32,592 nt of DNA from Planctomycetia bacterium (GTDB lineage Bacteria; Planctomycetota; Planctomycetia; Planctomycetales; Planctomycetaceae). The translations under genes were made by a program, and so were the position numbers. The stretch's first letter is position 1. Every line of letters starts with the position of its first letter. The notes beneath the pieces are model-generated. The model had not been told where the DNA came from. It ran no database searches and saw only the letters and a program-made list of their open reading frames with translations. Below are positions 9,101 to 16,872 of this stretch, one piece after another. Location of the stretch: contig JACQFH010000385.1 in the NCBI GenBank assembly GCA_016200145.1, positions 1 to 32,592 of the forward strand. Reading direction: 5' to 3'.

Positions 9101-9313
9101 CGCAACGGCTGGGTTCAGCTTGCGTTGCTGCACCCCCAGACGCGACAAGTGAGCGTGTTTCACGACGGCGCGTTCGAACCCTATGAGCCGCAGGCGGCGA
9201 CGCTACCCGGGGCCAAGTCGTCGGTCGACTGGTATCGCGGGTGGCGGGACCACCTGGAATTCTGCGAGATCACGGGCGATTCGGAGGCGGCGCGACCACA
9301 CGACAGAACGTGA
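6161..9313 (+). CDS. dabA: DabA, zinc-dependent inorganic-carbon pump subunit (DUF2309)
   Basis: This 1050-residue protein is the soluble, carbonic-anhydrase-like subunit of the DAB (DABs accumulate bicarbonate) complex, which is thought to hydrate CO2 vectorially at the cytoplasmic membrane, driven by the cation gradient through DabB. The family zinc ligands are visible: Cys520 and Asp522 in VSCCLDERE, and His708 and Cys723 in LLGHGSESLNNPYNSAYNCG. The 15-residue His-Cys spacing and the two-residue Cys-Asp spacing match my recollection of the characterised DabA. The N-terminal HHNTLHAFEHLPFEEAV and late NCGACGGSAGGPNARA blocks are typical. I chose ATG 6161 (or 6176) because the 38 residues gained from TTG 6047 are unlike the family; no Shine-Dalgarno sequence decides it. 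The antiporter gene follows after 30 bp. The length is at the long end for DabA, which usually has about 800-1000 residues. Confidence 0.92.
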   Translation: MIESFMVDVRQEAQRHDVDKGCRDALHDLEEAIEHASHLLPAQGPITVFIHHNTLHAFEHLPFEEAVKEAAHVFGCHPYLQEDQYRDALRRGRIRFSHLKQVLERDLAERAGELIPCFGTRLDLQLAMLHDPVRTGPSAELVWHVAEADALRRVRPEVSAAVRAALISETRRWVMRDLRRGTEPESSNSTLHRSADVSQGLSDLLDRFESAIENWSDDDWEGFTLQALWRVCCDGVRSLPAFGSGPALPVRHRDLLLEATGADPDLLVNDLLIRFVGAFLDQGLASREMPLHDEGFFRAFCTLYSQPLGPPVRWLRGLSRELRRLLDLQLSPLESIYESIQALGVPRDDWQKLVSSTLLSLRGWGGMVRQIELRGDRSVRPVPTGSLVEFLAIRLLLDRFAAEHIARSELEFTETLAELRGRLLTQLARPWQPSAEQRAFLVFQLAQVAGLSPDVLYRLSDQEWATIVREIEAFTGLERRRIFHLAYERRFTEQALDAIAIHSQQHWGRPANADFQVSCCLDEREESFRRHLEEIAPRVETFGVAGFYSVAIYYRGAADAHFTPLCPIVLKPGHWVTEEVGESHAEVHHRRARTRRALGSASHVLHRGSRTIASGTLLSGLVGVLATFPLVARILFPRVAARIRRRLAHIVQPPSNTRLQIERREASCGPENGHVGYSVDEMTGAAERLLRDMGFTSGFSRLVVLLGHGSESLNNPYNSAYNCGACGGSAGGPNARAMAQILNDPRVRDLLAQRGIVLSSDTVFVGGLHNTCNDSVVYFDRGQIPQTHQQEFHDARQAIEAACERNAHERCRRFMSAPLTLSFGEARRHVEERAEDLAQTRPELGHATNAITIVGRREWTRGLFLDRRAFLTSYDPTQDDAESSILTRILQAVFPVCAGINLEYYFSRVDNYGYGSGTKLPHNLASLLGVMDGAASDLRTGLPWQMVEIHEPVRAVFVIETTSAAMNGIMDRNEGIARLCRNGWVQLALLHPQTRQVSVFHDGAFEPYEPQAATLPGAKSSVDWYRGWRDHLEFCEITGDSEAARPHDRT

Positions 9314-9343
9314 CTGCAGGCGATGCCTGCTGCCGGATCAATT

Positions 9344-10720
9344 ATGCCGAACGTCGAACAGATTGTGCAGTCGCTGGGGCTGGTCGTGGTGGCCGCGCCG
9401 CTCCTGCTGACGGTCATCCTGGGAATCTCGTCGCTGGTCGGTCGCCCCCTGTCGGAAGAAAAGACGACTCTGCTGGGACATGGCACGATCGTCTGCGGGC
9501 TGCTGGCTTCAATCGCCATCCTGGGGATCATGTTGGTCGTCGGCAAACGTCACATCCCCATCCCCCTGGGGGACTGGGTGGTGATTCCGCACCATTACCA
9601 TTTCTCAATCAAGATCGTCTTCGATCGGCTCTCGGTTCCGTTTGTCATTCTGTCGTATGTGCTGTCGGGAACGATCGGCGCATTCGCCAGCCAGTACGTG
9701 CATCGTGAGCCGGGATTCAACCGGTTCTTCTCGCTGTACTCGATCTTCGTGCTGGGGATGGTCGTGACGGCGCTGGCCGGAACGATCGAAACGCTGTTCA
9801 CCGGCTGGGAGCTCGTGGGCCTGTCTTCGACGCTGCTCGTGGCGTTTTACCAGGAGCGGCCGGCGCCGCCGCGCAACGCGCTCTGGATCTGGGCCGTGTA
9901 CCGGGTCTCGGACGCGGCATTGCTGCTGGCGGCCGTCGTCATGCACCACATGCGCGGCGAAGGGGACTTCGACCGGCTCCTGGGGAGCGGCATCTGGCCC
10001 GATGAAGTCTCGAAACTCGAGCCGCGACAGGCCATGTTCGTGGGAGCGCTGCTGCTCATCGCGGTTGCGGGCAAATCGGCCCTGGTGCCGTTCTCGGGCT
10101 GGCTGCCGCGCGCCATGGAAGGGCCGACTCCCTCGAGCGCCGTGTTCTACGGGGCGCTCTCGGTCCACCTCGGAGCATTTCTGCTGTTGAGAATCAGTCC
10201 CCTGCTGGCTCTTTCGCCCGGAATTTCGACGGCCGTGATTGTGATCGGGTTGCTCACGGCCGTCGTCGCGCACCTGGCGGGCAGCGTGCAGACCGACATC
10301 AAAACGGCGCTTTCATTCGCGTCGCTGGTGCAGGTCGGCATTATCGTGACCGAGATCGGCCTGGGCTGGCACTACATCGCACTGATTCATCTGCTCGGCC
10401 ATGCCTGTCTGCGCACGCTGCAATTCGTCAGGGCGCCGACTTTGCTGCAAGACTATCGGCGGCTGGAAGACGCTCTTGGCGAGCGACTGCCGCGCGGGCG
10501 CGCCGGGATCGAACAGTATCGCACCTGGCTCTATCGCTGGTCGCTGGAGCGCGGCTACCTGGACGCGTTTTTGAGCGAGTACTTCGTGGCTCCCTTCGTA
10601 CGCGTCTTCCGCTGGTGCGATCGGATGGAGCGGCGCTGGACCGACTTCTTGTCTCGCGGGCCATCTCGCGACTCCGACCGGCCCGCGGGGCAGAGCGGAG
10701 GCATCGACGACCTGACATGA
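9344..10720 (+). CDS. dabB: DabB-like antiporter subunit (NuoL family)
   Basis: A 458-residue polytopic membrane protein of the Proton_antipo_M family, the membrane partner expected for DabA. With the start at 9344, Glu156 in [17 protein letters not shown] and Lys244 in [20 protein letters not shown] correspond to the conserved charged pair of NuoL-type channels. The [11 protein letters not shown] motif is the NuoL/DabB form. [20 protein letters not shown] lies in the C-terminal third, followed by a soluble tail that is rich in charged residues. ATG 9344 has GGA six bases upstream; ATG 9323 would add seven residues but its AGG lies only three bases away. The gene starts 30 bp after dabA and overlaps the next gene by four bases (ATGA). 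It is shorter than NuoL, which is normal for DabB. Confidence 0.88.
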   Translation: MPNVEQIVQSLGLVVVAAPLLLTVILGISSLVGRPLSEEKTTLLGHGTIVCGLLASIAILGIMLVVGKRHIPIPLGDWVVIPHHYHFSIKIVFDRLSVPFVILSYVLSGTIGAFASQYVHREPGFNRFFSLYSIFVLGMVVTALAGTIETLFTGWELVGLSSTLLVAFYQERPAPPRNALWIWAVYRVSDAALLLAAVVMHHMRGEGDFDRLLGSGIWPDEVSKLEPRQAMFVGALLLIAVAGKSALVPFSGWLPRAMEGPTPSSAVFYGALSVHLGAFLLLRISPLLALSPGISTAVIVIGLLTAVVAHLAGSVQTDIKTALSFASLVQVGIIVTEIGLGWHYIALIHLLGHACLRTLQFVRAPTLLQDYRRLEDALGERLPRGRAGIEQYRTWLYRWSLERGYLDAFLSEYFVAPFVRVFRWCDRMERRWTDFLSRGPSRDSDRPAGQSGGIDDLT

Positions 10721-12159
10721 ATCTGTTGCAACTCCCCTGGATCGAGCTGGCGATCTTGTTTGCGATGGTCGGATCGGCGATCGTCGCCCGCCTGCGCGAC
10801 CCAAATCACGCCTATCAGTGGGGCCTGGCCTTCATGGGCGCGTCGTTCATCTCCACGCTGTGGGCGTGGCAGGCGTACTATCTGGGAATTCCTGCGGAAG
10901 ACCTGGCCCGCTTCAGTCTTCAGCCCGGGCTGTTCGGCCGGCGACTCTTTGCGCTCGACGAGCTCAGTGCGCCTCTTGTGCCGAGCGTCGCGCTGCTGCA
11001 CTTTCTGACGGCCCTGGCGACTGCACGGACGAAAATGCGGCGTTACTCATTTTCGTGGTCGCTGGCGGCCGAGGCCATCCGCCTGGCGACCTTCAGTTGC
11101 GAGGAACCGTGGGTGCTCGTGGGCCTGCTCGCGAGCTTGACCGTCCCCCCGTACGTCGAGCTGGTTAATCGCGGTTGCCCGACTCGCGTCTACACGCTGC
11201 ACATGGCGCTGTTTGTCGCCCTGCTGGTCGCCGGGTGGGCGATCGTCGACACGGCTCCGGGCGTCTCTTCGGTTCGCGCCCAGGTGGGAGTCATTCTGCT
11301 GATGGCCGCGATTCTCGTCCGTTGTGGAACGATTCCCGTCCACTGCTGGATAACCGACTGGTTTGAACACGCCTCGTTTGGAATTGCCATTCTGTATGTC
11401 GTTCCGTTGAGCGGCGTATATGCCGCAGTGCGGCTAGTCCTGCCGATCGCCCCCGATTGGGTTCTGCGCACCATCGCGCTGATCTCATTGGCCACGGCCG
11501 TGTATGCAGCCGGCATGGCCACGGTGCAGCGCGACGCGCGGCGATTTTATGCCTATCTGTTTCTCAGCCACGCGTCGCTCGTGCTCGTCGGGCTCGAAAT
11601 GCGGACGGCCCTGTCGCTGACGGCTTCGCTGTGCCTGTGGTTTTCGGTGATTCTCTCGCTGGGTGGCTTCGGGCTGGCGCTGCGCGCGCTGGAATCGCGA
11701 TTCGGGCGGATGTCGCTTGTCAAATATCAGGGACTCTATGGTCATTCGCCGACGCTGGCGGTGTGCTTCATGCTTACGGGCCTGGCCTCGGTCGGGTTTC
11801 CGGCAACCGTCGGATTCATTTCGACTGAGCTCCTGGTCGACAGCGCGGCTGAAGTCAGCGCGCTGGTCTGCGTGGCGGTGGTGGCGGCGGCCGCCATCAA
11901 CGGGATTGCCGTCGTGCGTGCCTACCTGTTGCTGTTCACGGGCGCCAAGCACGTCTCCTCCGTCTCCCTGGAAATCAGTCCGCGAGAGAGATTTGCCGTG
12001 CTGACTCTGGCCGCGCTGATTCTGGGTGGAGGCATTTTCCCGCAGCCCGGCGTGACTTCACGATACCTGGCGGCTGAACAGGCCCTCAGCCGCCGCGAGT
12101 CGTCGCGTGACGTGCGTGCCGGCGATCCGCAAACAGACGAGGTCGAGCACAAGCAATAG
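10717..12159 (+). CDS. Second antiporter subunit of the dab operon (NuoM-like)
   Basis: A 480-residue membrane protein with many hydrophobic helices, more NuoM- than NuoL-like. [19 protein letters not shown] is the counterpart of a conserved NuoM segment, and Glu129/Glu130 lie at the position of the conserved helix glutamate. The broken-helix segment reads [20 protein letters not shown], with Arg202 where NuoL/M proteins normally have lysine. The start ATG overlaps the stop of dabB as ATGA (10717-10720), so translation is coupled and the two products are probably made in similar amounts. A longer frame begins at 10615 but lies inside dabB. Well-studied DAB systems have a single DabB, so this may be a third subunit of the complex; that is inference from operon structure. 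The tail after residue 450 is hydrophilic. Confidence 0.82.
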   Translation: MNLLQLPWIELAILFAMVGSAIVARLRDPNHAYQWGLAFMGASFISTLWAWQAYYLGIPAEDLARFSLQPGLFGRRLFALDELSAPLVPSVALLHFLTALATARTKMRRYSFSWSLAAEAIRLATFSCEEPWVLVGLLASLTVPPYVELVNRGCPTRVYTLHMALFVALLVAGWAIVDTAPGVSSVRAQVGVILLMAAILVRCGTIPVHCWITDWFEHASFGIAILYVVPLSGVYAAVRLVLPIAPDWVLRTIALISLATAVYAAGMATVQRDARRFYAYLFLSHASLVLVGLEMRTALSLTASLCLWFSVILSLGGFGLALRALESRFGRMSLVKYQGLYGHSPTLAVCFMLTGLASVGFPATVGFISTELLVDSAAEVSALVCVAVVAAAAINGIAVVRAYLLLFTGAKHVSSVSLEISPRERFAVLTLAALILGGGIFPQPGVTSRYLAAEQALSRRESSRDVRAGDPQTDEVEHKQ

Positions 12160-12173
12160 GTTCGCCGATTCTG

Positions 12174-12881
12174 TTACGTGCCCGTGAGCGCCACGCGCAG
12201 AATCGCCCAGCCGGCGTAGAGGCCTTCGGACAGCGAAATCTTCGATTCGCCGTGACGCCGTTCTTCGAACACGATGGGGACCTCGACGAATCGGCAGCCG
12301 ATCCGGCGGCAGCGATACAGGAGCTCTTCCTGGATCGCGTAGCCCCGCGCCACAAACCGATCGAAATCCAGCTCGCGCAGTTTGTCGACCCGGTAGCACC
12401 GGTACGCGCCGCTGTTGTCGCGGGTCTTCAGGCGCAGGACCAGCCTCGCATAGCAGTTGATCGAACGGCTCATGGCGTGCCGCCTGAGTCCCCAGCCGAC
12501 GACTCCCCCCCCGGGGACGTACCGCGAGCCGATCGCCACGTCGGCGTCCTGCATCGCATTCAGCAGCGACGGGAGGTAGCGGGGATGGTGGCTGAAGTCG
12601 GCATCCATGTTGCAGACCAGCGCAAAGTTGTGCTCGACAGCGTAGCGGAGCGCAGCGCGCGTGGCGGTCCCCAGGCCCAGCTTTGTCGGGCGGTGCATTG
12701 CGTGCAGTCGCGATTCGCGTGCGGCCCACTCATCGAGAAAGGGGCCGGTGCCGTCCGGTGAACTGTCGTCGACGACAAGAATTTCAGCCGACGGCGCAAA
12801 GTTCCAGATTTCCGGGATCAGGGCAACGAGATTTTCACGCTCGTTATAGGTGCAGAGAGTGACCAGCAAACGTTCCGCCAC
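12174..12881 (-). CDS. Polyprenol/dolichol-phosphate mannosyltransferase-like glycosyltransferase (GT2)
   Basis: This 235-residue GT-A enzyme is of the dolichol-phosphate mannose synthase (DPM1) type, which transfers a sugar from a nucleotide donor to a polyprenyl phosphate. The N-terminal fold is seen in LVTLCTYNERENLVALIPEI and ILVVDDSSPDGTG (Asp38-Asp39 region). The DXD motif is Asp93-Ala-Asp95 in NMDADFSHHPRYLPSL, followed by DVAIGSRYVPGGGVVGW and the QEELLYRC acceptor-side motif. There is no C-terminal membrane segment, as in the short single-domain DPM1 form. It starts two bases after the stop of the secreted TPR gene on the same strand, suggesting an operon. It ends 14 bp from the convergent dab operon end. 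The sugar is not certain; other prenyl-phosphate glycosyltransferases look alike. Confidence 0.88.
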   Translation of the reverse strand: MAERLLVTLCTYNERENLVALIPEIWNFAPSAEILVVDDSSPDGTGPFLDEWAARESRLHAMHRPTKLGLGTATRAALRYAVEHNFALVCNMDADFSHHPRYLPSLLNAMQDADVAIGSRYVPGGGVVGWGLRRHAMSRSINCYARLVLRLKTRDNSGAYRCYRVDKLRELDFDRFVARGYAIQEELLYRCRRIGCRFVEVPIVFEERRHGESKISLSEGLYAGWAILRVALTGT

Positions 12882-12883
12882 GA

Positions 12884-14101
12884 TCAGGCACCCGCATCCC
12901 TGGCGGCGCTGCGCGCCGCCAGCGGGCGCGGACGAGGCCCCTCGGGCTCGGACTGTTTGCGCGCCGGTTGCGGCGCAGGGGGAGCGGAATCGATTCCTGG
13001 GATGTTCGGTCCCTGGCGGGCAGCGGGCGAAACCTGGGGCTGAGGTGCAGGGAGCGCCGGCTGAATTGCGGGCCTGGCGCCGGGCGCGTCGTCTTCCGCG
13101 TCGAGAAACGCCTGCGCGTAGGCAGGCACCGGTGCAAGGGCACTGGCCGCTTCGAAAAACGTGTGCGACTTCTCGCCATCATCGTTGAAATGCAGCAGCA
13201 CGCCCATCAGGAACAGACGGTTGGGATCGCGAATGTCTTCGCGCACCCAGTCGGCGGCTTTGTGCAACACGGCATTCTTCGACAGCGCATTGTCAGCCCC
13301 GAACAATGTGTCGAGCGTTGCGCCGGTCCGCGGCCAATCCGGATCGACCCGCATCCCGCGCTTCATTTCATCGACGGCTTGCGAGAAGTGTGACATCGAC
13401 GCCAGAGACATCGCCAGGCGAAACCTGGCCTCGATGCGCGTCGGGGCGACACTGAGCGCCTGCTTATAGTGGCCGTAAGCCTGAAGGTAGTTGCTCTTTG
13501 CAAAGTACTCGTCCCCCTGCGCCTGCAGACGCAGGCTGCGACCGACCGCGTCGGCTGAGGGGGTTTTCGGGACGATTGCGACGTCATCCTGGGGAGGCTG
13601 TGCGGGGATCTTCTTTGGTACGGCGGGACGGTTGGCGGCCGGGTTGTTCGCCTCCGGCAGTGGCGCGTCGGCAAACGGATTGGCGCCGATCCAATACGGG
13701 CGGGTCTGCCGGATCACAGGCGCCAGCGGCACATAGCTGTAATACGGCCCGAAATTGGGATAGCCAAACGTCGTATAACCGTAAGGGGTGACGAACGGCG
13801 TGTATCCGCCCAGCGGACCGTAATACCAGTTCAGGCCGCCGAAACCGATGTTCGAAAACCGGTTGTACGTTCCATAGGCCGGCGCAGCCGGTCCATGCAG
13901 CGTCGGGCCGCCATGATACCGTCCTCCGGCATTGCCGAAGGTCGAACCGGACCCGAATTCGGCCCTGCGACCCGAGTACTGCCCCGACGCGCCGGGACCG
14001 TGATAGGGAGGGATGTGCTGCGCCTGAGCCAGCGCGGCAAATAATGTGATCGGCACGGCACAACCGAGCCACGACGCGCACACCGAAATCTCTTTCCGCA
14101 T
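12884..14101 (-). CDS. Secreted protein with tetratricopeptide repeats
   Basis: A 405-residue protein of unknown role. ATG 14101 is chosen because AGGAGG lies six bases upstream, and because it gives a clear signal peptide (MRKEISVCASWLGCAVPITL, cleavage likely after AQA near residue 27). A longer frame upstream has no such features. The mature N-terminal third is rich in Gly, Tyr and Pro (repeats such as YGPLGGY, YGYTTFGYPNFGPYYSY). A TPR region at about 200-330 includes GDEYFAKSNYLQAYGHYKQA, and FLMGVLLHFNDDGEKSHTFF may be a further repeat. The tail is Pro/Ala rich and basic at the very end. It would act outside the cytoplasmic membrane, probably as a scaffold or binding protein. The glycosyltransferase gene follows after two bases. 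Confidence 0.8.
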   Translation of the reverse strand: MRKEISVCASWLGCAVPITLFAALAQAQHIPPYHGPGASGQYSGRRAEFGSGSTFGNAGGRYHGGPTLHGPAAPAYGTYNRFSNIGFGGLNWYYGPLGGYTPFVTPYGYTTFGYPNFGPYYSYVPLAPVIRQTRPYWIGANPFADAPLPEANNPAANRPAVPKKIPAQPPQDDVAIVPKTPSADAVGRSLRLQAQGDEYFAKSNYLQAYGHYKQALSVAPTRIEARFRLAMSLASMSHFSQAVDEMKRGMRVDPDWPRTGATLDTLFGADNALSKNAVLHKAADWVREDIRDPNRLFLMGVLLHFNDDGEKSHTFFEAASALAPVPAYAQAFLDAEDDAPGARPAIQPALPAPQPQVSPAARQGPNIPGIDSAPPAPQPARKQSEPEGPRPRPLAARSAARDAGA

Positions 14102-14407
14102 GGCGAGCCTCCTGTATCTGCCTCGCGAAAACCTGTGTCCCACAGCCGGACCGATCATGCGCGCCCTCATTATCCGCGACGCCGAGCAGGTCGTCAAGAA
14201 CGTCGAGGCGGAGCCTCGGGGCAGTGCGGTCCCGGGCAGATCCGGGAACCGAGTGCCAATGGAAAATGACGGGCCCCGGCGATCGAGCGGCCGGGGCGTT
14301 TCGGCGCTGCCTGACGCGCGTATCGCGGGACGATTTCCAGTGGTAGACTGACTGTCCGGCATAGAAGCGATTTGCGTCATTCGTATGGCCGTCAATCCAA
14401 ATTGAAC
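14102..14407. other. 306-bp divergent intergenic region
   Basis: The region lies between the secreted TPR gene (minus) and the zinc-ribbon membrane gene (plus). It contains AGGAGG of the TPR gene just above 14101 and a hairpin GCCCCGGC (14273-14280) / GCCGGGGC (14290-14297) with a nine-base loop. No gene or clear promoter is visible. Confidence 0.4.
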
Positions 14408-15436
14408 ATGCTGCAGATCCGCTGTCCGCACTGTGATGCGAAAATGTCGGTCCCGGAATCCATGGTGGGCCGGAGCGGACGATGCGGCGATTGCCAGGAG
14501 CGGTTCGTCGTGAGACAGCCGGCCCAAGCAGGTCGCTCGGCCGATAGTGTCGCGATGGCTGACGGGGAAAGTCCGTTTGCGGATGTCGACTCGGCCGCGG
14601 GCGAATTGCGCGGCTCGGCGGCTCGGCAGATCGAAGTCGACGAGTCGATTGCCCTCGAAGCGGATGACGATCCCATCCGCATCACGGCCGATCCCGGGTT
14701 CCCCGACGTGCCCCGGGATGTGGTCGATGAAGTCTGCGAGGCGGTCGAAAACAGACTTCGAACGGGCCTCAAGGAAGATGTCCGCGATGCCGACCTCATC
14801 ATTTCCATCGATCGGTATGATCCTGGCTCGCGGCTGATGAGGTACATGTTCCCGTTCATTTCGGGCGCCGCCCGGGTCGCCTTGTCCGTTTCGGGGACGA
14901 TCAATGACGCCCGAGTGGATATCGAAACGCGTGCGGCCCGCTACATGGGCGCCTTCGGGGGCGATTCCGACAAGATGCTCGAGGCGTGCCTGCAGGATTG
15001 CCTCAGCAATATCCTGCTGGATCTCGATACGGCCTCAGGGCGTGAGCCGGCGCCGTTCGCGCAGTTCTGGAATCGATTGCGAATTGTGCGCTGGGTCGTG
15101 GCTGGACTGGCGTTCGTCGCCTACGCAGCGATCTTTGGCGCCATGCGCTTGCCGAAGCCGGGGCCGATCGGCGCCGGCGGCGAGTGGTTCTTTCTGGTCA
15201 TCGGCAGTTTGTTCATGGCAGTTTCGTGTTTGGGCATCGTGGCGCTCGGCCCCCTGCTGTTTGCGCCTGCGGACTTCCTGTTGACCGACCCGCGAGGAAT
15301 GAAACTCATGACGCGCGCCGGCACGAAAAGCCCGGCCGTCATGAAAGCCGCTGCGGCACTGATTTTTCTTGTGTCGTGCGGCGGCGTCTTACTCGCCGTG
15401 ATACTGCTGCTGGAAAGCAGGCAGGGACAAATGTAG
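14408..15436 (+). CDS. Zinc-ribbon (MJ0042-type) membrane protein with a DUF4410-like middle domain
   Basis: This 342-residue protein has three parts. Residues 1-35 form an MJ0042-type zinc ribbon with Cys6, Cys9, Cys26 and Cys29 (IRCPHCDAKM, RCGDCQERF). Residues about 100-210 are a soluble domain with FDYPGSR-like text (SIDRYDPGSRLMRYMFPFIS, then ARVALSVSG) that resembles DUF4410 proteins; this is a loose match from memory. Residues about 225-340 hold at least three hydrophobic helices. ATG 14408 is preferred because the ribbon begins five residues later; TTG 14372 would add twelve unrelated residues. Ribbons of this type are common at the N-termini of planctomycete and myxobacterial membrane proteins. 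The stop codon lies inside the arm of a downstream inverted-repeat element. Function is unknown. Confidence 0.75.
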   Translation: MLQIRCPHCDAKMSVPESMVGRSGRCGDCQERFVVRQPAQAGRSADSVAMADGESPFADVDSAAGELRGSAARQIEVDESIALEADDDPIRITADPGFPDVPRDVVDEVCEAVENRLRTGLKEDVRDADLIISIDRYDPGSRLMRYMFPFISGAARVALSVSGTINDARVDIETRAARYMGAFGGDSDKMLEACLQDCLSNILLDLDTASGREPAPFAQFWNRLRIVRWVVAGLAFVAYAAIFGAMRLPKPGPIGAGGEWFFLVIGSLFMAVSCLGIVALGPLLFAPADFLLTDPRGMKLMTRAGTKSPAVMKAAAALIFLVSCGGVLLAVILLLESRQGQM

Positions 15437-15508
15437 GGTGAGTCGAGCCGTGCGAGGCCCGCTACGTTGCCGATGCAGGTGGGCCTCACTCCGTTCGACC
15501 CACCCTAC
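15433..15508. repeat. 76-bp dispersed inverted-repeat element
   Basis: Outer arms GTAGGGTG (15433-15440) and CACCCTAC (15501-15508) pair perfectly. GTCGA (15442-15446) pairs with TCGAC (15495-15499), and inner arms GAGGCCC (15454-15460) pair with GGGCCTC (15481-15487). The whole folds into one long imperfect hairpin. Sequences of this GTAGGGTGGGTCGA type are dispersed in many bacterial genomes (recall, not searched). The left arm supplies the TAG stop of the upstream gene. A palindrome TTTATCGATAAA follows at 15521-15532. Confidence 0.7.
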
Positions 15509-15593
15509 GTCTGCATGGCATTTATCGATAAACGGACCACGAGCCGCTGCCCGACGACCGTTTTGCGACACGTCGGCACTCACGACAGGGGTT

Positions 15594-16502
15594 CTACTTC
15601 TTCCCCGAGGCGTGGGGGTGGGCCTTCTGGTAGGTGTCGCGAAGCCGTTCGGTGCTGACGTGCGTGTAGATTTGCGTCGTTGTCAGGCTCTTGTGGCCGA
15701 GCAGCTCCTGGACGCTGCGCAGGTCGGCGCCGCCGTCGAGCAGGTGCGTGGCAAAGCTGTGCCGCAGCGTGTGCGGGGTCGTCAACTTGTCGAGCCCGAT
15801 TTCACGAATGTGCTTTTCCAGGAGCCGGCCGACGCTGCGGGTGGTCAACCGCCGGCCGCGCTTGTTAAGAAACATCGCGCCCTGCTGGATGGCGGGGGCA
15901 GTCGGGTCGGGCTCGCTAACTTCGAGCCAGCGGCCCAGCGCCTGGGCCGCATAGCTTCCGACGGGCGTCACGCGCTCTTTGCGTCCCTTGCCGATCACCC
16001 GCAGGATACCAGCATCGCGGTCCCAGTTCATGACGTTCAGCGACGCGAGCTCAGCAACGCGCAGGCCGGCTGAATACAGCGTCTCGAGGATCGCTCGGTC
16101 GCGCAGCCCCGCCGGCGTGTTCGCGGGGGGTGCTTCGAGCAGCCGGGCGACCTGCTCGGTCGACAGAAAGTGCGGCAGCCGCCGCCCGGCGCGTGGCGTT
16201 CGCAGCGCTTTGGCCGGGTTTGTCTCGGCGAGCTGTTCGCGACAGCAGTACCGAAAAAAACTTCTCAGGCACGCCAGGCGCCTCGCCATCGTGCTGCGCG
16301 AATACTGGCACTCGTGCATGTAGGCGACATAGCCACGCAAATCAGCGACCGAGACCGCGGCGACACCGGGCACTCCGCCCGCGCGCTCGCTAAAGTATTC
16401 CAGAATGCTGGCCAGGTCTTCGCCGTAGGACTTGATCGTCAGCGCAGAACAATTTCGCTCGATCTTCAGGTAATTCAGGAAGCCGGCGATGGCGGATTGC
16501 AT
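15594..16502 (-). CDS. xerC: Tyrosine recombinase XerC/XerD family
   Basis: This 302-residue site-specific recombinase is of the Xer type, which resolves chromosome dimers at dif with a partner Xer protein. Numbering from ATG 16502, the N-terminal SAM-like core-binding domain covers about 1-85 and the catalytic domain about 105-295. All catalytic residues are present: Arg148 (SAGLRVAEL), Lys172 ([10 protein letters not shown]), His244 and Arg247 ([16 protein letters not shown]), His270 ([11 protein letters not shown]) and the nucleophile Tyr279 (IYTHVS). A TTG at 16526 would add eight residues; the ATG is preferred. Length and gene order (no transposon or phage genes around) favour a housekeeping Xer over an integrase. 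XerC and XerD cannot be separated safely from sequence alone. A 79-residue gene ends 45 bp upstream on the same strand. Confidence 0.9.
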   Translation of the reverse strand: MQSAIAGFLNYLKIERNCSALTIKSYGEDLASILEYFSERAGGVPGVAAVSVADLRGYVAYMHECQYSRSTMARRLACLRSFFRYCCREQLAETNPAKALRTPRAGRRLPHFLSTEQVARLLEAPPANTPAGLRDRAILETLYSAGLRVAELASLNVMNWDRDAGILRVIGKGRKERVTPVGSYAAQALGRWLEVSEPDPTAPAIQQGAMFLNKRGRRLTTRSVGRLLEKHIREIGLDKLTTPHTLRHSFATHLLDGGADLRSVQELLGHKSLTTTQIYTHVSTERLRDTYQKAHPHASGKK

Positions 16503-16547
16503 GGCGCGATTCGGCAGGACCTGCAAACCGACGGCGACGCACTCTGC

Positions 16548-16787
16548 CTACCGCGCGGCGCGCGGGGTGCGAGTCGGCGCTTCGTGCGGGGCAGGCACTT
16601 CCTGGGTCAACTTGCGGACCTTCTGGCTGAGGACGGCGGCGTCGTACCAGGTGAAGCTCAGCTCGGGATTGCCGGCGAACCGGCCCAGCGTCTGCAAGAG
16701 CGCCGGGGCGCTTTCGTTGTCGTACAGGAAAATGTAGCGCTCGGCATCTTTGACGAGCGCCACGACATTGATTCCGCGTTCCATCAT
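16548..16787 (-). CDS. Small conserved protein (79 aa) upstream of xerC
   Basis: The protein starts MMERGINVVALVKDAERYIF and includes LQTLGRFAGNPELSFTWYDA, ending in a Pro/Arg/Thr-rich tail. GGGAG lies four bases before ATG 16787 and seven before ATG 16784, which decides between these and a longer frame starting at 16859. I recall similar proteins in planctomycetes but no assigned function. There is no signal peptide or membrane helix, so it is probably cytoplasmic. The alternating hydrophobic pattern of the first 30 residues suggests a small alpha/beta fold. It lies on the same strand between the lipoprotein gene (85 bp upstream) and xerC (45 bp downstream), so it may be cotranscribed with either. 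Confidence 0.7.
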   Translation of the reverse strand: MMERGINVVALVKDAERYIFLYDNESAPALLQTLGRFAGNPELSFTWYDAAVLSQKVRKLTQEVPAPHEAPTRTPRAAR

Positions 16788-16872
16788 GGAACTCCCGAAT
16801 CGCGGCCGGAAAAGTCGGTTCCGAACGCCGCGTCTTTGTGATTTATCGACCGTCCGCACGAGGGGAGTTCGG

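Noticed and set aside
15438-16073. 211-codon plus-strand frame opposite xerC
   Set aside because: It starts in the 76-bp repeat and then reads antisense through the catalytic domain of the recombinase, whose active-site residues are all intact.
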